Source: Thermoplasmata archaeon
Lineage (GTDB): Archaea > Thermoplasmatota > Thermoplasmata > Methanomassiliicoccales > Methanomethylophilaceae
DNA: 64,000 bases
Direction of reading: 5' to 3'
Assembly (NCBI GenBank): GCA_015063245.1
Contig: SUSV01000006.1
Coordinates: 1-64,000, forward strand
Shown here piece by piece: positions 55,313 through 62,793 of this stretch; the first letter of the stretch is position 1, and each line of letters opens with the position of its first letter. Both the position numbers and the translations under genes were made by a program. Below the pieces are notes generated by a model that was given only the letters and a program-made list of their open reading frames with translations, had not been told where the DNA came from and ran no database searches.

Positions 55313-55347
55313 GCTCTATGGATGATAGAGATTGCTTTACAAGTTCT

Positions 55348-55379
55348 GAATTGTAGTGCGTAAATACGCATTACAATTC
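55348..55379. repeat. 14-bp near-perfect hairpin/dyad
   Basis: GAATTGTAGTGCGT, spacer AAAT, then ACGCATTACAATTC: arms match except one G/T position that can still pair in RNA. It stands in the 143-base gap between the aldo/keto reductase remnant and sfsA. It could be an operator dyad or a stable RNA stem (terminator or leader). Confidence 0.6.
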
Positions 55380-55455
55380 AATACGATTCTGATTATAGGC
55401 GGCATCATGGCGATGTATATAGATTCGTTTTGTACTGCCTATGATAGTCTGAAAC

Positions 55456-56139
55456 ATGAGATACGGCCGTATAGTCCAAGGAAAATTCATTAACCGTCCG
55501 AACCGCTTCATCGCATACGTCGATATCGGCGGCACAGTTGAGATGTGTCACGTGAAGAACACGGGCAGATGCAAGGAGATCCTCGTCCCTGGAGCGGTAT
55601 GCATCCTTTACGATTCTGATAATCCTTCCCGGAAGACCCGCTACGATCTCATTGCCGCATACAAGGGCGGGAACCTGATAAACATCGATTCCCAGGCTCC
55701 GAACGCTGCATTCAAGGAGAGCATACCCAGGCTGGAGCTCTTCGGCGATAGCCCCGAGATACATCCCGAATACACTCACGGCGATTCACGCTTCGATTTC
55801 CTCGTCATAGATGGTGATAGGAAATGCTTCGTAGAGGTCAAGGGGGTGACGCTCGAGATAGATGGTGTCTGCAGGTTCCCTGATGCCCCTACCGAACGCG
55901 GTGTGAAGCATCTCAAAGGCCTCATGGCAGCATTGGACGAGGGATACGAATGCTATGTGGCGTTGATAGTCCAGATGAAGGGCATGCATGTCTTCGAACC
56001 GAATTACGATACGCATGAGGAGTTCGGCATGGTGCTCGAAGAGGCCTACCGCAAAGGGGTCGGCATACTCGTTTACGACTGCATAGTCCAACCTGATTCG
56101 ATGACAGTGGACTCGCCTATACCGTTCAGATTCAGATGA
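55456..56139 (+). CDS. sfsA: SfsA family nuclease-fold protein
   Basis: 227 residues. SfsA hallmarks are the N-terminal OB-like part (GKFINRPNRFIAYVDIGG; CHVKNTGRCKEIL) and the PD-(D/E)XK-like core SRFDFLVIDGDRKCFVEVKGVTLE followed by FPDAPTERGVKHLK. E. coli SfsA is associated with sugar fermentation and binds nucleic acid; its biochemical role in archaea is unsettled. Convergent with the HPr-kinase-like gene, 3 bases apart. Confidence 0.92.
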   Translation: MRYGRIVQGKFINRPNRFIAYVDIGGTVEMCHVKNTGRCKEILVPGAVCILYDSDNPSRKTRYDLIAAYKGGNLINIDSQAPNAAFKESIPRLELFGDSPEIHPEYTHGDSRFDFLVIDGDRKCFVEVKGVTLEIDGVCRFPDAPTERGVKHLKGLMAALDEGYECYVALIVQMKGMHVFEPNYDTHEEFGMVLEEAYRKGVGILVYDCIVQPDSMTVDSPIPFRFR

Positions 56140-56142
56140 GCA

Positions 56143-57081
56143 TCACATCGATGAGACGATCTCTCTGATCCTGTCCTGGGTCTCCGTTGCCGAGAGGATT
56201 GTGTTGACCATGAATACGCGGCATTGACCGAGATATTCCCTGAAGAACTCACGGCGGAGTGCTATGCTCCTGTCGTCACGGATGAGCTGATGCGGATTGC
56301 AGAAATCATTGGATTCGAGGTATGCGAGGGCATCCTCGGCGTCCATCTCCCTTACAACCTCGGAATCAGATCCGTCCCTCTTGAGGAGGATGATCGTGTG
56401 CATGGCGGTCTTGGGGATTACGGACCCCTCGCCGCGGACCCATCTTACGTTGCCGATCCCTCTGCCTTTGTTATCGAATCTGACACCCGTCACCAGGGAC
56501 CGGTACTCCTCCCAGACATCTCCGATGTCGGCATCGATGTAGCAGTTCTTCTCCGAACCTGTGATGCGGGGCCTTCCCGAGCCGAACTGGACGAAATACC
56601 AGTCATCAGATATCAGATGGGCGTTCCCTACCCTGAGTAGCCCCCATGATTGAGTGGTCTTCCCGGTCTTGGAGGGTGCGATGAGAGTCACACCTTTCCC
56701 GTCGATATCGATGGCCGCGCCGTGCACGGAATAGATGCGATGTGCCTGTTCCAGGATGTTGCCTGCCATTCCCAGTGCGACGCTCTTGATCCAACCGTAG
56801 TAATCGAAATCGAAGAGGAACATAGTGAATGTGGAAACATCGTATTCTGCATGGAGCCCCGAGCCGTCCTCGATGCAGTATATCCTCGCATGGGACCTCG
56901 TGTAATCGGACATGTGGTAGAAGTTATCGGACCACATGTCGATGTAGTCCTTCTTCTCGGTGAACAGCTCGATGCATATACCGTTGATATCCGCCTTGAG
57001 GCGGTAGAGGTTCATGGATGCGCATCTCTGCAGGAGTTCCGCAGTCCTGTCCTTTCCGATTAGAGTAACTTCATAGCCCAT
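56143..57081 (-). CDS. HPr-kinase-like P-loop protein
   Basis: 312 residues. VHGAAIDIDGKGVTLIAPSK continues into TGKTT, a P-loop at 135-143 with K141, followed by LISDDWYFV, which matches the HprK/PEPCK-like kinase fold rather than an AAA ATPase. The N-terminal 100 residues are unassigned. HPr kinases phosphorylate a Ser in bacterial sugar-transport regulators; no HPr or PTS gene is present here, so the substrate is unknown. It stands alone, with a short upstream gap to the nitroreductase gene. Confidence 0.7.
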   Translation of the reverse strand: MGYEVTLIGKDRTAELLQRCASMNLYRLKADINGICIELFTEKKDYIDMWSDNFYHMSDYTRSHARIYCIEDGSGLHAEYDVSTFTMFLFDFDYYGWIKSVALGMAGNILEQAHRIYSVHGAAIDIDGKGVTLIAPSKTGKTTQSWGLLRVGNAHLISDDWYFVQFGSGRPRITGSEKNCYIDADIGDVWEEYRSLVTGVRFDNKGRGIGNVRWVRGEGSVIPKTAMHTIILLKRDGSDSEVVREMDAEDALAYLESNDFCNPHQLIRDDRSIALRREFFREYLGQCRVFMVNTILSATETQDRIREIVSSM

Positions 57082-57138
57082 TTGATCACCACTGGTATGC
57101 CCGATTCCCTATAAAGGAACTTTTGGACGGATCAGGAT

Positions 57139-57927
57139 TCACATCCAGTGGACGGTCTTCTCGTCCCTGGGGACGGTCCTTCTGTATCTCATCCTCGGGT
57201 GTCCGACGATGAACACCGCGTATGCAGTGAGCACTTCTCTGATCCCCGGGAAGAATCCCATGAATGTCTCGGGATCGTTCTCCGATGCCTGAAGGATCCA
57301 TCTGGAATGGAAGCCTCCCAATCCCATGGATGAGGCCATGAGATCGATCTGCTCCATGGGGATGATAGCGTCTATCGGGAATCTTGCGAAGGCTATGATG
57401 AGTTGTCTGCCCTCCCACGTGAAAGGATTGTTCTTCTCCTTCATCCCGCCGTCGACATAGTCGACGAACTGCTTGAGGCGGGGATGCTCGTCCGTATGCG
57501 ACCTCAGTATGCCTGCGCACATCCTCATGAAATCATCGAAACGCTCGTCGATAACCGCGAACTCGACCGCCTGTGAGTTCTCTGCCGTCGGTGCGTATCT
57601 TGCACTCGAGACGAGCTGCTCCAGCTCCTCCTTGGTGCATTTGCGGTCGAACCAGCGCATGCTGCGCCTGTTGCGATAGAGTCCGGACAAAGAATCAGGA
57701 TCCACAGGAGCCGATGCAGGAAGAGGCTGTTCATCGACGAAGTCCCTGAGCCTTATCGCGTCCTTCGGGCATACCGACATGCAGTGCCCGCATCTGAAGC
57801 AGTAGTATGGCGAATCGATCTCATGCACCCTCTTATCGTCTCCCACCGCCAGGTGGCCTCTTATGCAGACCTTGGTGCATTGACCGCAGCCGATGCACTC
57901 ATCCGAAATGATCAATTCTTGCTTCAT
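57139..57927 (-). CDS. ferredoxin-nitroreductase fusion
   Basis: 262 residues. Two 4Fe-4S motifs lie at the N-terminus (CIGCGQCTKVC and CFRCGHCMSVCP). The rest is a nitroreductase FMN domain (YRNRRSMRWFDRK; SARYAPTAENSQAVEF; ASSMGLGGFHSRW; VGHPRMRYRRTVPR). It would pass electrons from ferredoxin-type clusters to FMN and reduce nitro or quinone-like compounds. It is divergent from the flavodoxin gene at 58039, a possible electron partner. Confidence 0.9.
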   Translation of the reverse strand: MKQELIISDECIGCGQCTKVCIRGHLAVGDDKRVHEIDSPYYCFRCGHCMSVCPKDAIRLRDFVDEQPLPASAPVDPDSLSGLYRNRRSMRWFDRKCTKEELEQLVSSARYAPTAENSQAVEFAVIDERFDDFMRMCAGILRSHTDEHPRLKQFVDYVDGGMKEKNNPFTWEGRQLIIAFARFPIDAIIPMEQIDLMASSMGLGGFHSRWILQASENDPETFMGFFPGIREVLTAYAVFIVGHPRMRYRRTVPRDEKTVHWM

Positions 57928-58038
57928 TTTGTTCCAATATAGTAAGTAAAATGGATAAAAATGTGACTTCGACCATTATTTAAAAATAGCGAGTAAGACG
58001 TAATCCTATCATCGCGAAAGCGATTGGGATGTGATGGG

Positions 58039-58446
58039 ATGCCAAAAGCACTAATCTATACAGCAGGTATGCTGTCAAAGGGAAATTCGGAGGTAGCCAA
58101 GTATATCTCCGATAAGGGAAAGACCGATATTTTCAACCTCAAGGACCTTATGAGATTGAATCTTGACGCTTACGATACCGTCATCTTCGGAACCGGCAAC
58201 AACGGCGGCAATCCGGACAGGCTCGTGATGGAGTTCATGCACAACAACATGGATGCCCTCATCAACAAGAAGAAGTACCTCTACGTGGTCGTCTCCAAGG
58301 ATGATGAGAAGACAGGAGAGCAGGTCCAGAAGATCGGAAAGGATCTCGGAGTGCCTGATGTCGTTTCGTTCAACAAGAGGTCGGAGGACATGAACAACTT
58401 CGGAATGCCCTCGTCCGTCGATGACTTCATCTCAGGATTGGAGTGA
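58039..58446 (+). CDS. flavodoxin-like protein
   Basis: 135 residues. The N-terminal phosphate loop is replaced by IYTAGMLSKGNSEVAKYIS, but the fold is flavodoxin-like (YDTVIFGTGNNGGNPDRLVME for the second FMN loop; KKKYLYVVVSKDD). ATG at 58039 is preferred (MPKALIYTAG). It may carry electrons, perhaps with the divergent ferredoxin-nitroreductase. Followed by DUF1294 after 4 bases. Confidence 0.78.
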   Translation: MPKALIYTAGMLSKGNSEVAKYISDKGKTDIFNLKDLMRLNLDAYDTVIFGTGNNGGNPDRLVMEFMHNNMDALINKKKYLYVVVSKDDEKTGEQVQKIGKDLGVPDVVSFNKRSEDMNNFGMPSSVDDFISGLE

Positions 58447-58450
58447 TCGG

Positions 58451-58729
58451 ATGAGCGGGATCGTGATCGGCTGTCTGGTAGTCTATCTGATACTCAACAT
58501 CGTCGCTCTCCTGGCATACGTCTGGGATAAGCACAAGGCCATCAACGACAAGTGGAGGACGAAGGAGTCCACATTGATCCTGCTGGCCTTGTTCGGTCCT
58601 ATAGGAGCGACGGCCGGTATGCAGCTCGTGAGGCACAAGACGCAGAAGATCAAGTTCAAGCTGGTCTATCTGTTCCTCGTGATCCACATCGCCGTTATCG
58701 CATACCTCGTGTACGCAGGTGTCTTCTGA
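58451..58729 (+). CDS. DUF1294 membrane protein
   Basis: 92 residues. Three membrane helices, with the DUF1294 pattern YVWDKHKAINDKWRTKESTLILLALFGPIGATAGMQLVRHKTQK. The family is widespread in bacteria and methanogens; function unknown. It follows the flavodoxin gene by 4 bases. Confidence 0.85.
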   Translation: MSGIVIGCLVVYLILNIVALLAYVWDKHKAINDKWRTKESTLILLALFGPIGATAGMQLVRHKTQKIKFKLVYLFLVIHIAVIAYLVYAGVF

Positions 58730-58735
58730 TACCGG

Positions 58736-59674
58736 TCACAGCGAATTTATCTTACGAACATCGAGTTCCTGGCCCGGGTGGCCGAGGAGGACGACACGGC
58801 TGTCCTCCCTCTGACGGATGAGCTCCATCCCCACCTTGGGCCCCAACTCGTTGGCAAAATCCACTATTTCTTTGAATGACGGCATGCAGTCCATCGAGAG
58901 ACGCTGCCTCGAACCGCCCACGAAGACGTACCCTTTCGGTTCTATTAGGTCGGGCTCGGCGATGTTATCGAGCTTGGCGTACTCGTCGGTCCACCCCAGG
59001 TTGTGACCCTTGACAAGGGTGTGCCTGATGACTGTGCCAGTATCGAGCGAGGGCATAAGTTCCAGGGTACGTATTATCCTCTGCCATCCGTCCTTGATCT
59101 TCGGCCTGCAGACCTTTCTGTATATCTCCTCGTTCGGTGCGGCGACTGTAACGTAAATCTTGCACGGCAGCTCATCGAGGGCCTCCAGCCTCTCAGGATA
59201 AGTTCCATTGGTGACGAGGAATGTCGTCATACCCCTTGAATGGCATTCCTTGATGAAATCCGATAGATAAGGATAGGTTATCGGCTCCCCGGCAAGGGAG
59301 ATCGCCACCTGGTTGGGATTCATGGCCTCCTCGAACCTCTTGGGGTCGCATCTCGGATCGCCTTTGAATCCCTGGATGAGCTTGCGCTGCTCGTTGATGA
59401 GGGCATCGAGCATCTCCTTGGGCTCGGCCCAGTCCATTACCTCGAAATCGTTGTTCTGCACCCTCCAACAGAAGGTGCAGAGGTGGCTGCACTCGTTGAT
59501 GGCAGGGGTCATCTGGAGGCATCTGTGGCTCTGGATGCCGTAGAAATCCTGCTTGTAGCAGTGCCTCTCATGCAGCATGCTCTCCTTCATCCAATGGCAG
59601 AGTTTGACGGCCGCATGATCGTTGTAGAGCCTGTATTGCTGCTTGATCAGAAGGTTCCTGTAATTCTCATCCAT
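58736..59674 (-). CDS. taw1: tRNA 4-demethylwyosine synthase Taw1
   Basis: 312 residues. The radical SAM triad C62-C66-C69 is in ECSHLCTFCW, and extra cysteines C26, C39 and C52 supply the second 4Fe-4S cluster typical of TYW1. Conserved segments are VAISLAGEPITYPYL and FLVTNGTYPERLEAL. It joins pyruvate carbons to m1G37 of tRNA-Phe, the first step of wybutosine/wyosine synthesis. It follows the rfcL frame by 9 bases once the amber codon is read through. Confidence 0.95.
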   Translation of the reverse strand: MDENYRNLLIKQQYRLYNDHAAVKLCHWMKESMLHERHCYKQDFYGIQSHRCLQMTPAINECSHLCTFCWRVQNNDFEVMDWAEPKEMLDALINEQRKLIQGFKGDPRCDPKRFEEAMNPNQVAISLAGEPITYPYLSDFIKECHSRGMTTFLVTNGTYPERLEALDELPCKIYVTVAAPNEEIYRKVCRPKIKDGWQRIIRTLELMPSLDTGTVIRHTLVKGHNLGWTDEYAKLDNIAEPDLIEPKGYVFVGGSRQRLSMDCMPSFKEIVDFANELGPKVGMELIRQREDSRVVLLGHPGQELDVRKINSL

Positions 59675-59683
59675 GTCTTCACC

Positions 59684-61132
59684 TCAGAAATCGAAAAGGC
59701 TAGCCTGATTCTTCTTTTTCTCCGGGGCGGGCTTCTTCACCGGCTCGGCAGGAACCTCCTCTGGAGGCTCCACTATCACAGCGGGCTGCTCCGCGGCGGC
59801 AGGCTTTGGCTTCTTGACTGCAGGCACGGAGGCCTCTTCCTCGATAATCTTGAAGACGGCTTTTACCTCCTTAGAATCGGGTTTCTTGTCGAGAAGGAAT
59901 CCGAGCTCCTCCGGTTCGAGTGCCAGCTACTTTGTCATGACAAGACGCATCTCCTCCTCGTTGGCGGCGAGCTGCTTGATATAAGGGAGTACATCGAGGT
60001 CTACGCGGCGGGTCGATGTATGGAGGTAGACGGCCAGCTTGAGGCAGACCGATTTCCTGAGAGTACGAGCGGTCTTGCTGCGGGACATCTTGGAAAGGTA
60101 TGAGGGGAAGTGAAGACGATCATGGGAATACCTGTTGGACATGCGGGCGGTGTTGACGCCTGCGGACATCATGTCTCCTGCATAGGACCAGAATCCGTAA
60201 TACTGGCGCCTCATGACGCGGCCTAGGTAGATGTCGGCGCGGGAGAGCTTCTCGTATCCGCGAACGAGATCGCCTCTGTCAAGGTACTCGTATGGGAGAT
60301 TCTCATCCACCCAGAGCTCCATCTCGCCAGGATCGGTATCGGTGTCGAGCATCACGCGCCTGGCCTTCATGGCATCGGGCGACCTGAAGATCGCCGACAT
60401 GAGCGCATACATATCGTTGCGCTTGTCGCGTGCGGATATACCCTCTGCCATCTCGGCCGTAACATGATCGTTGCCGAGGCAGAGGGCCTCCAGATTGCGG
60501 ACGGCTGCGCGCATATCGCCGTTTGCCTTCTCTGCGATGATGGCCATCGCTTCCGGATCCACGGTGACGCCCTCGTTAGCCGCTATCTTATTGAGTGCCT
60601 TGACAACTGAAGGCACCTTGGGCCTTTGGAATGTTATCTGAAGGGTGTTCGTCTTGGCTGCGCTGCATTTCCTGGACAGCTCGTAGTAATCGTTCACTAT
60701 GAGTATCACTGGCTGGAGGGTCTCCTTGATGAGCTTCGTTATGACAGGGATTGCCCCGCGGTCCACATTGCCGAAGAAATTGTCGGCCTCGTCCAGTACG
60801 ATGAGCTTCCTCTGGCCCTTGCCTGTGTCAAGGTAGGATCCGTCGTCCGAGAACGTGTTGAACTTGGACCCCCTTATGGCGATATCCTCGATGGCCTGTC
60901 CGGTACGCTGATCGGATGCGTTCATCTCGACGATGGACCAGCCCATGTCCCTCGCTAGGGCCTCCGCTGATGTAGTCTTCCCTATACCGGGCGTGCCTAT
61001 CAGCACGACGGCCCTCATCGCCGGGATACCGGAGTTCCATGACTCCGCCCACTGCCTTAGGGTGTTGACTGCCCCGGGATTGCCGATGACGTCGTCCAGG
61101 GTCTTCGGGCGGTATTTCTCTGTCCAGTCCAT
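59684..61132 (-). CDS. rfcL: replication factor C large subunit with in-frame TAG (probable Pyl402) and PIP box
   Basis: 482 residues. AAA+ clamp-loader motifs are MDWTEKYRPKTLDDVIGNPG, Walker A IGTPGIGKT (45-53), VLDEADNFFG, and the RfcL C-terminal helical domain. TAG at 59927-59929 (codon 402) lies inside this domain. The frame continues LALEPEELGFLLDKKPDS, then an Ala/Pro/Lys linker and the terminal PCNA-binding motif NQASLFDF before TGA. RfcL proteins normally end in such a PIP box. Termination at TAG would remove about 80 residues and leave a 240-base gap before taw1, in a cluster whose genes otherwise abut. Read-through as pyrrolysine is inferred. Loads the PCNA clamp with RfcS. Confidence 0.93.
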
Positions 61133-61627
61133 TCAGCGCCTCCCTAGCTTGATGCTGATGAGTACATCCACGACCGAGAAGAAAAAGAATCCGACCTGGA
61201 TGAATATCAGGATGGTGGTCCCGGCATCGGTCGCCTCCAGGGACGGGGCGATGTAGAACAGGAGCAGTGTGGTGCAGATGTAGACGAATGCCTTGGACCA
61301 TCTCTTCTGGACCAGCTGCCCCAATCCGAATATGTTGAAGAATCCGGGGATGATCGCCAGACCCGCAGCGAGCAGGTCCATGTTCGTGTACTTGGTCTTG
61401 GAAGCGGAGCGTACAGGGATTCCGGATTCGGAGACCTTCTCTCCGCAGTAAGAGCAGTATTGGGATTCCGGTATGAGCTGCTTCCCGCATTTGGGACAGG
61501 TTTTGGCGTAGATGACCGTCAGATCGTCGTTCAGCAGATATGCATCCTTTGCCCAGGCGCCGCACGTGTAGCAGAAATCCCTGTCTGCAGGGATCTCGGC
61601 ACCGCATCCGGAGCAGATGCGCTTCAT
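61133..61627 (-). CDS. zinc-ribbon membrane protein
   Basis: 164 residues. Two zinc ribbons (ICSGCGAEIP...FCYTCGAW and TCPKCGKQL...YCSYCGEK) precede three to four membrane helices (LLAAGLAIIPGFFNIFGLGQL; AFVYICTTLLLFYIA; ILIFIQVGFFFFSVVDVLI). It overlaps the upstream ABC gene by ATGA (61624-61627) and abuts rfcL (stop TGA, then ATG). Similar architecture to the 36046 gene. Function unknown. Confidence 0.75.
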   Translation of the reverse strand: MKRICSGCGAEIPADRDFCYTCGAWAKDAYLLNDDLTVIYAKTCPKCGKQLIPESQYCSYCGEKVSESGIPVRSASKTKYTNMDLLAAGLAIIPGFFNIFGLGQLVQKRWSKAFVYICTTLLLFYIAPSLEATDAGTTILIFIQVGFFFFSVVDVLISIKLGRR

Positions 61628-62430
61628 TCGCAGTCACCTCCGCTCATGAACATCTGATAGATGCCGTGGTCCTCCACGACGTCTATCCTCTCGCCGTATA
61701 TCTCGGATATCATCTCCGATGACAGCGCGGTTTCCTTGGGTCCGTCGTAGAATACGCGGCCGTCCTTCATCGCTATGACGCGTCTGACGGATGCGGGTAT
61801 ATCGGAGAGGTCGTGGGTGATCATGACGATGCAAACCCCCCTGTCGATGAGGATGTCGAACATCCTGCGGAACTTGGATTTCATGACTATGTCCAAACCG
61901 GTCATGGGCTCGTCCAGGACGAGCAGTTTAGGTTCCGTAACCAGTGCCCTGGCGATGAGTGCCCTGCGCATCTCGCCAAGGGAGAGGCATTCGATAGGCC
62001 TTTCTAGGAGGTCCTCGATGCCCATCATCATGGCTTTGGAATAGACCGCCTGCTTCATCTCGTCGGTGACGGTCTTGTCGCGGAAGACGTCTAGGCTGTT
62101 GAAGAATCCGGAGCATATGACCTCGAATACGCTGGTATCCGGCCTGAACATGTTCTGCAGGTCCATGGACACGACACCCATCCTCTGACGGATGTCGAAA
62201 AGATTCCAGCGGTCGAGACCGAAGATGCGCATGGTCGCAGGAAGATCCTCATCGTAATATGGATGGATGTCTCCGCGGAGCAGCTTGATCAGGGTCGTCT
62301 TCCCGGAGCCGTTGGCCCCTATAACGGCGACGTTCTCGCCCTGCATGATGTCGAGGTCCACCGAGCTCAGTATGTATTTGCCGTCCCTGACCACAGAGAC
62401 GTTCCTGAGCTCCAGCGCCTTCTCTTCCAT
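61624..62430 (-). CDS. ABC transporter ATPase
   Basis: 268 residues. Walker A is IGANGSGKTT, the signature is CLSLGEMRR, Walker B is KLLVLDEPMTGLD and the H-loop is ITHDL. LSLGE instead of LSGG and the ModF-like architecture suggest a soluble or energy-coupling ABC protein. No permease is adjacent; the downstream zinc-ribbon membrane protein overlaps by ATGA and might be its partner. First gene of the cluster leading to rfcL and taw1. Confidence 0.85.
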   Translation of the reverse strand: MEEKALELRNVSVVRDGKYILSSVDLDIMQGENVAVIGANGSGKTTLIKLLRGDIHPYYDEDLPATMRIFGLDRWNLFDIRQRMGVVSMDLQNMFRPDTSVFEVICSGFFNSLDVFRDKTVTDEMKQAVYSKAMMMGIEDLLERPIECLSLGEMRRALIARALVTEPKLLVLDEPMTGLDIVMKSKFRRMFDILIDRGVCIVMITHDLSDIPASVRRVIAMKDGRVFYDGPKETALSSEMISEIYGERIDVVEDHGIYQMFMSGGDCE

Positions 62431-62502
62431 GAGGGTACAATGGATAGATGGTACTTATGGGTATACATTAAGAAATGAGACCGGAAGATGGATTCTTCCG
62501 GT

Positions 62503-62793
62503 TTATGGTTTCGGCGCCCTCAGGAACCTGTCGAGTTCGGCAAGGGTGCTAGCGACATGCTTTCCGCTTTCGGTGAGCCTGATCATGATGGAGCGCGTGT
62601 TCGGATCCCTGATCTGGGTTATCAGACCCATGGATTCGAGACGGTCCAGCTTATCCGGGATGCGCGGGTTGGATGAGACGTTATGGTACACATCGATCTT
62701 ACGGCACTCACCGTTGAGCGACAGGAACATCATGATGGATATCAGATGCTTCTCTTCGAATGTCAATATGCTGTTCTCAATATCATCATTCAA
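62503..62793 (-). CDS. winged-helix transcriptional regulator
   Basis: 96 residues, MarR-like winged helix. Helix-turn-helix region is CRKIDVYHNVSSNPRIPDKLDRL, the wing MGLITQIRDPNTRSIMIRLTE. It is coupled by ATGA to the sodium:solute symporter and may control it. Stop is TAA. Confidence 0.78.
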   Translation of the reverse strand: MNDDIENSILTFEEKHLISIMMFLSLNGECRKIDVYHNVSSNPRIPDKLDRLESMGLITQIRDPNTRSIMIRLTESGKHVASTLAELDRFLRAPKP

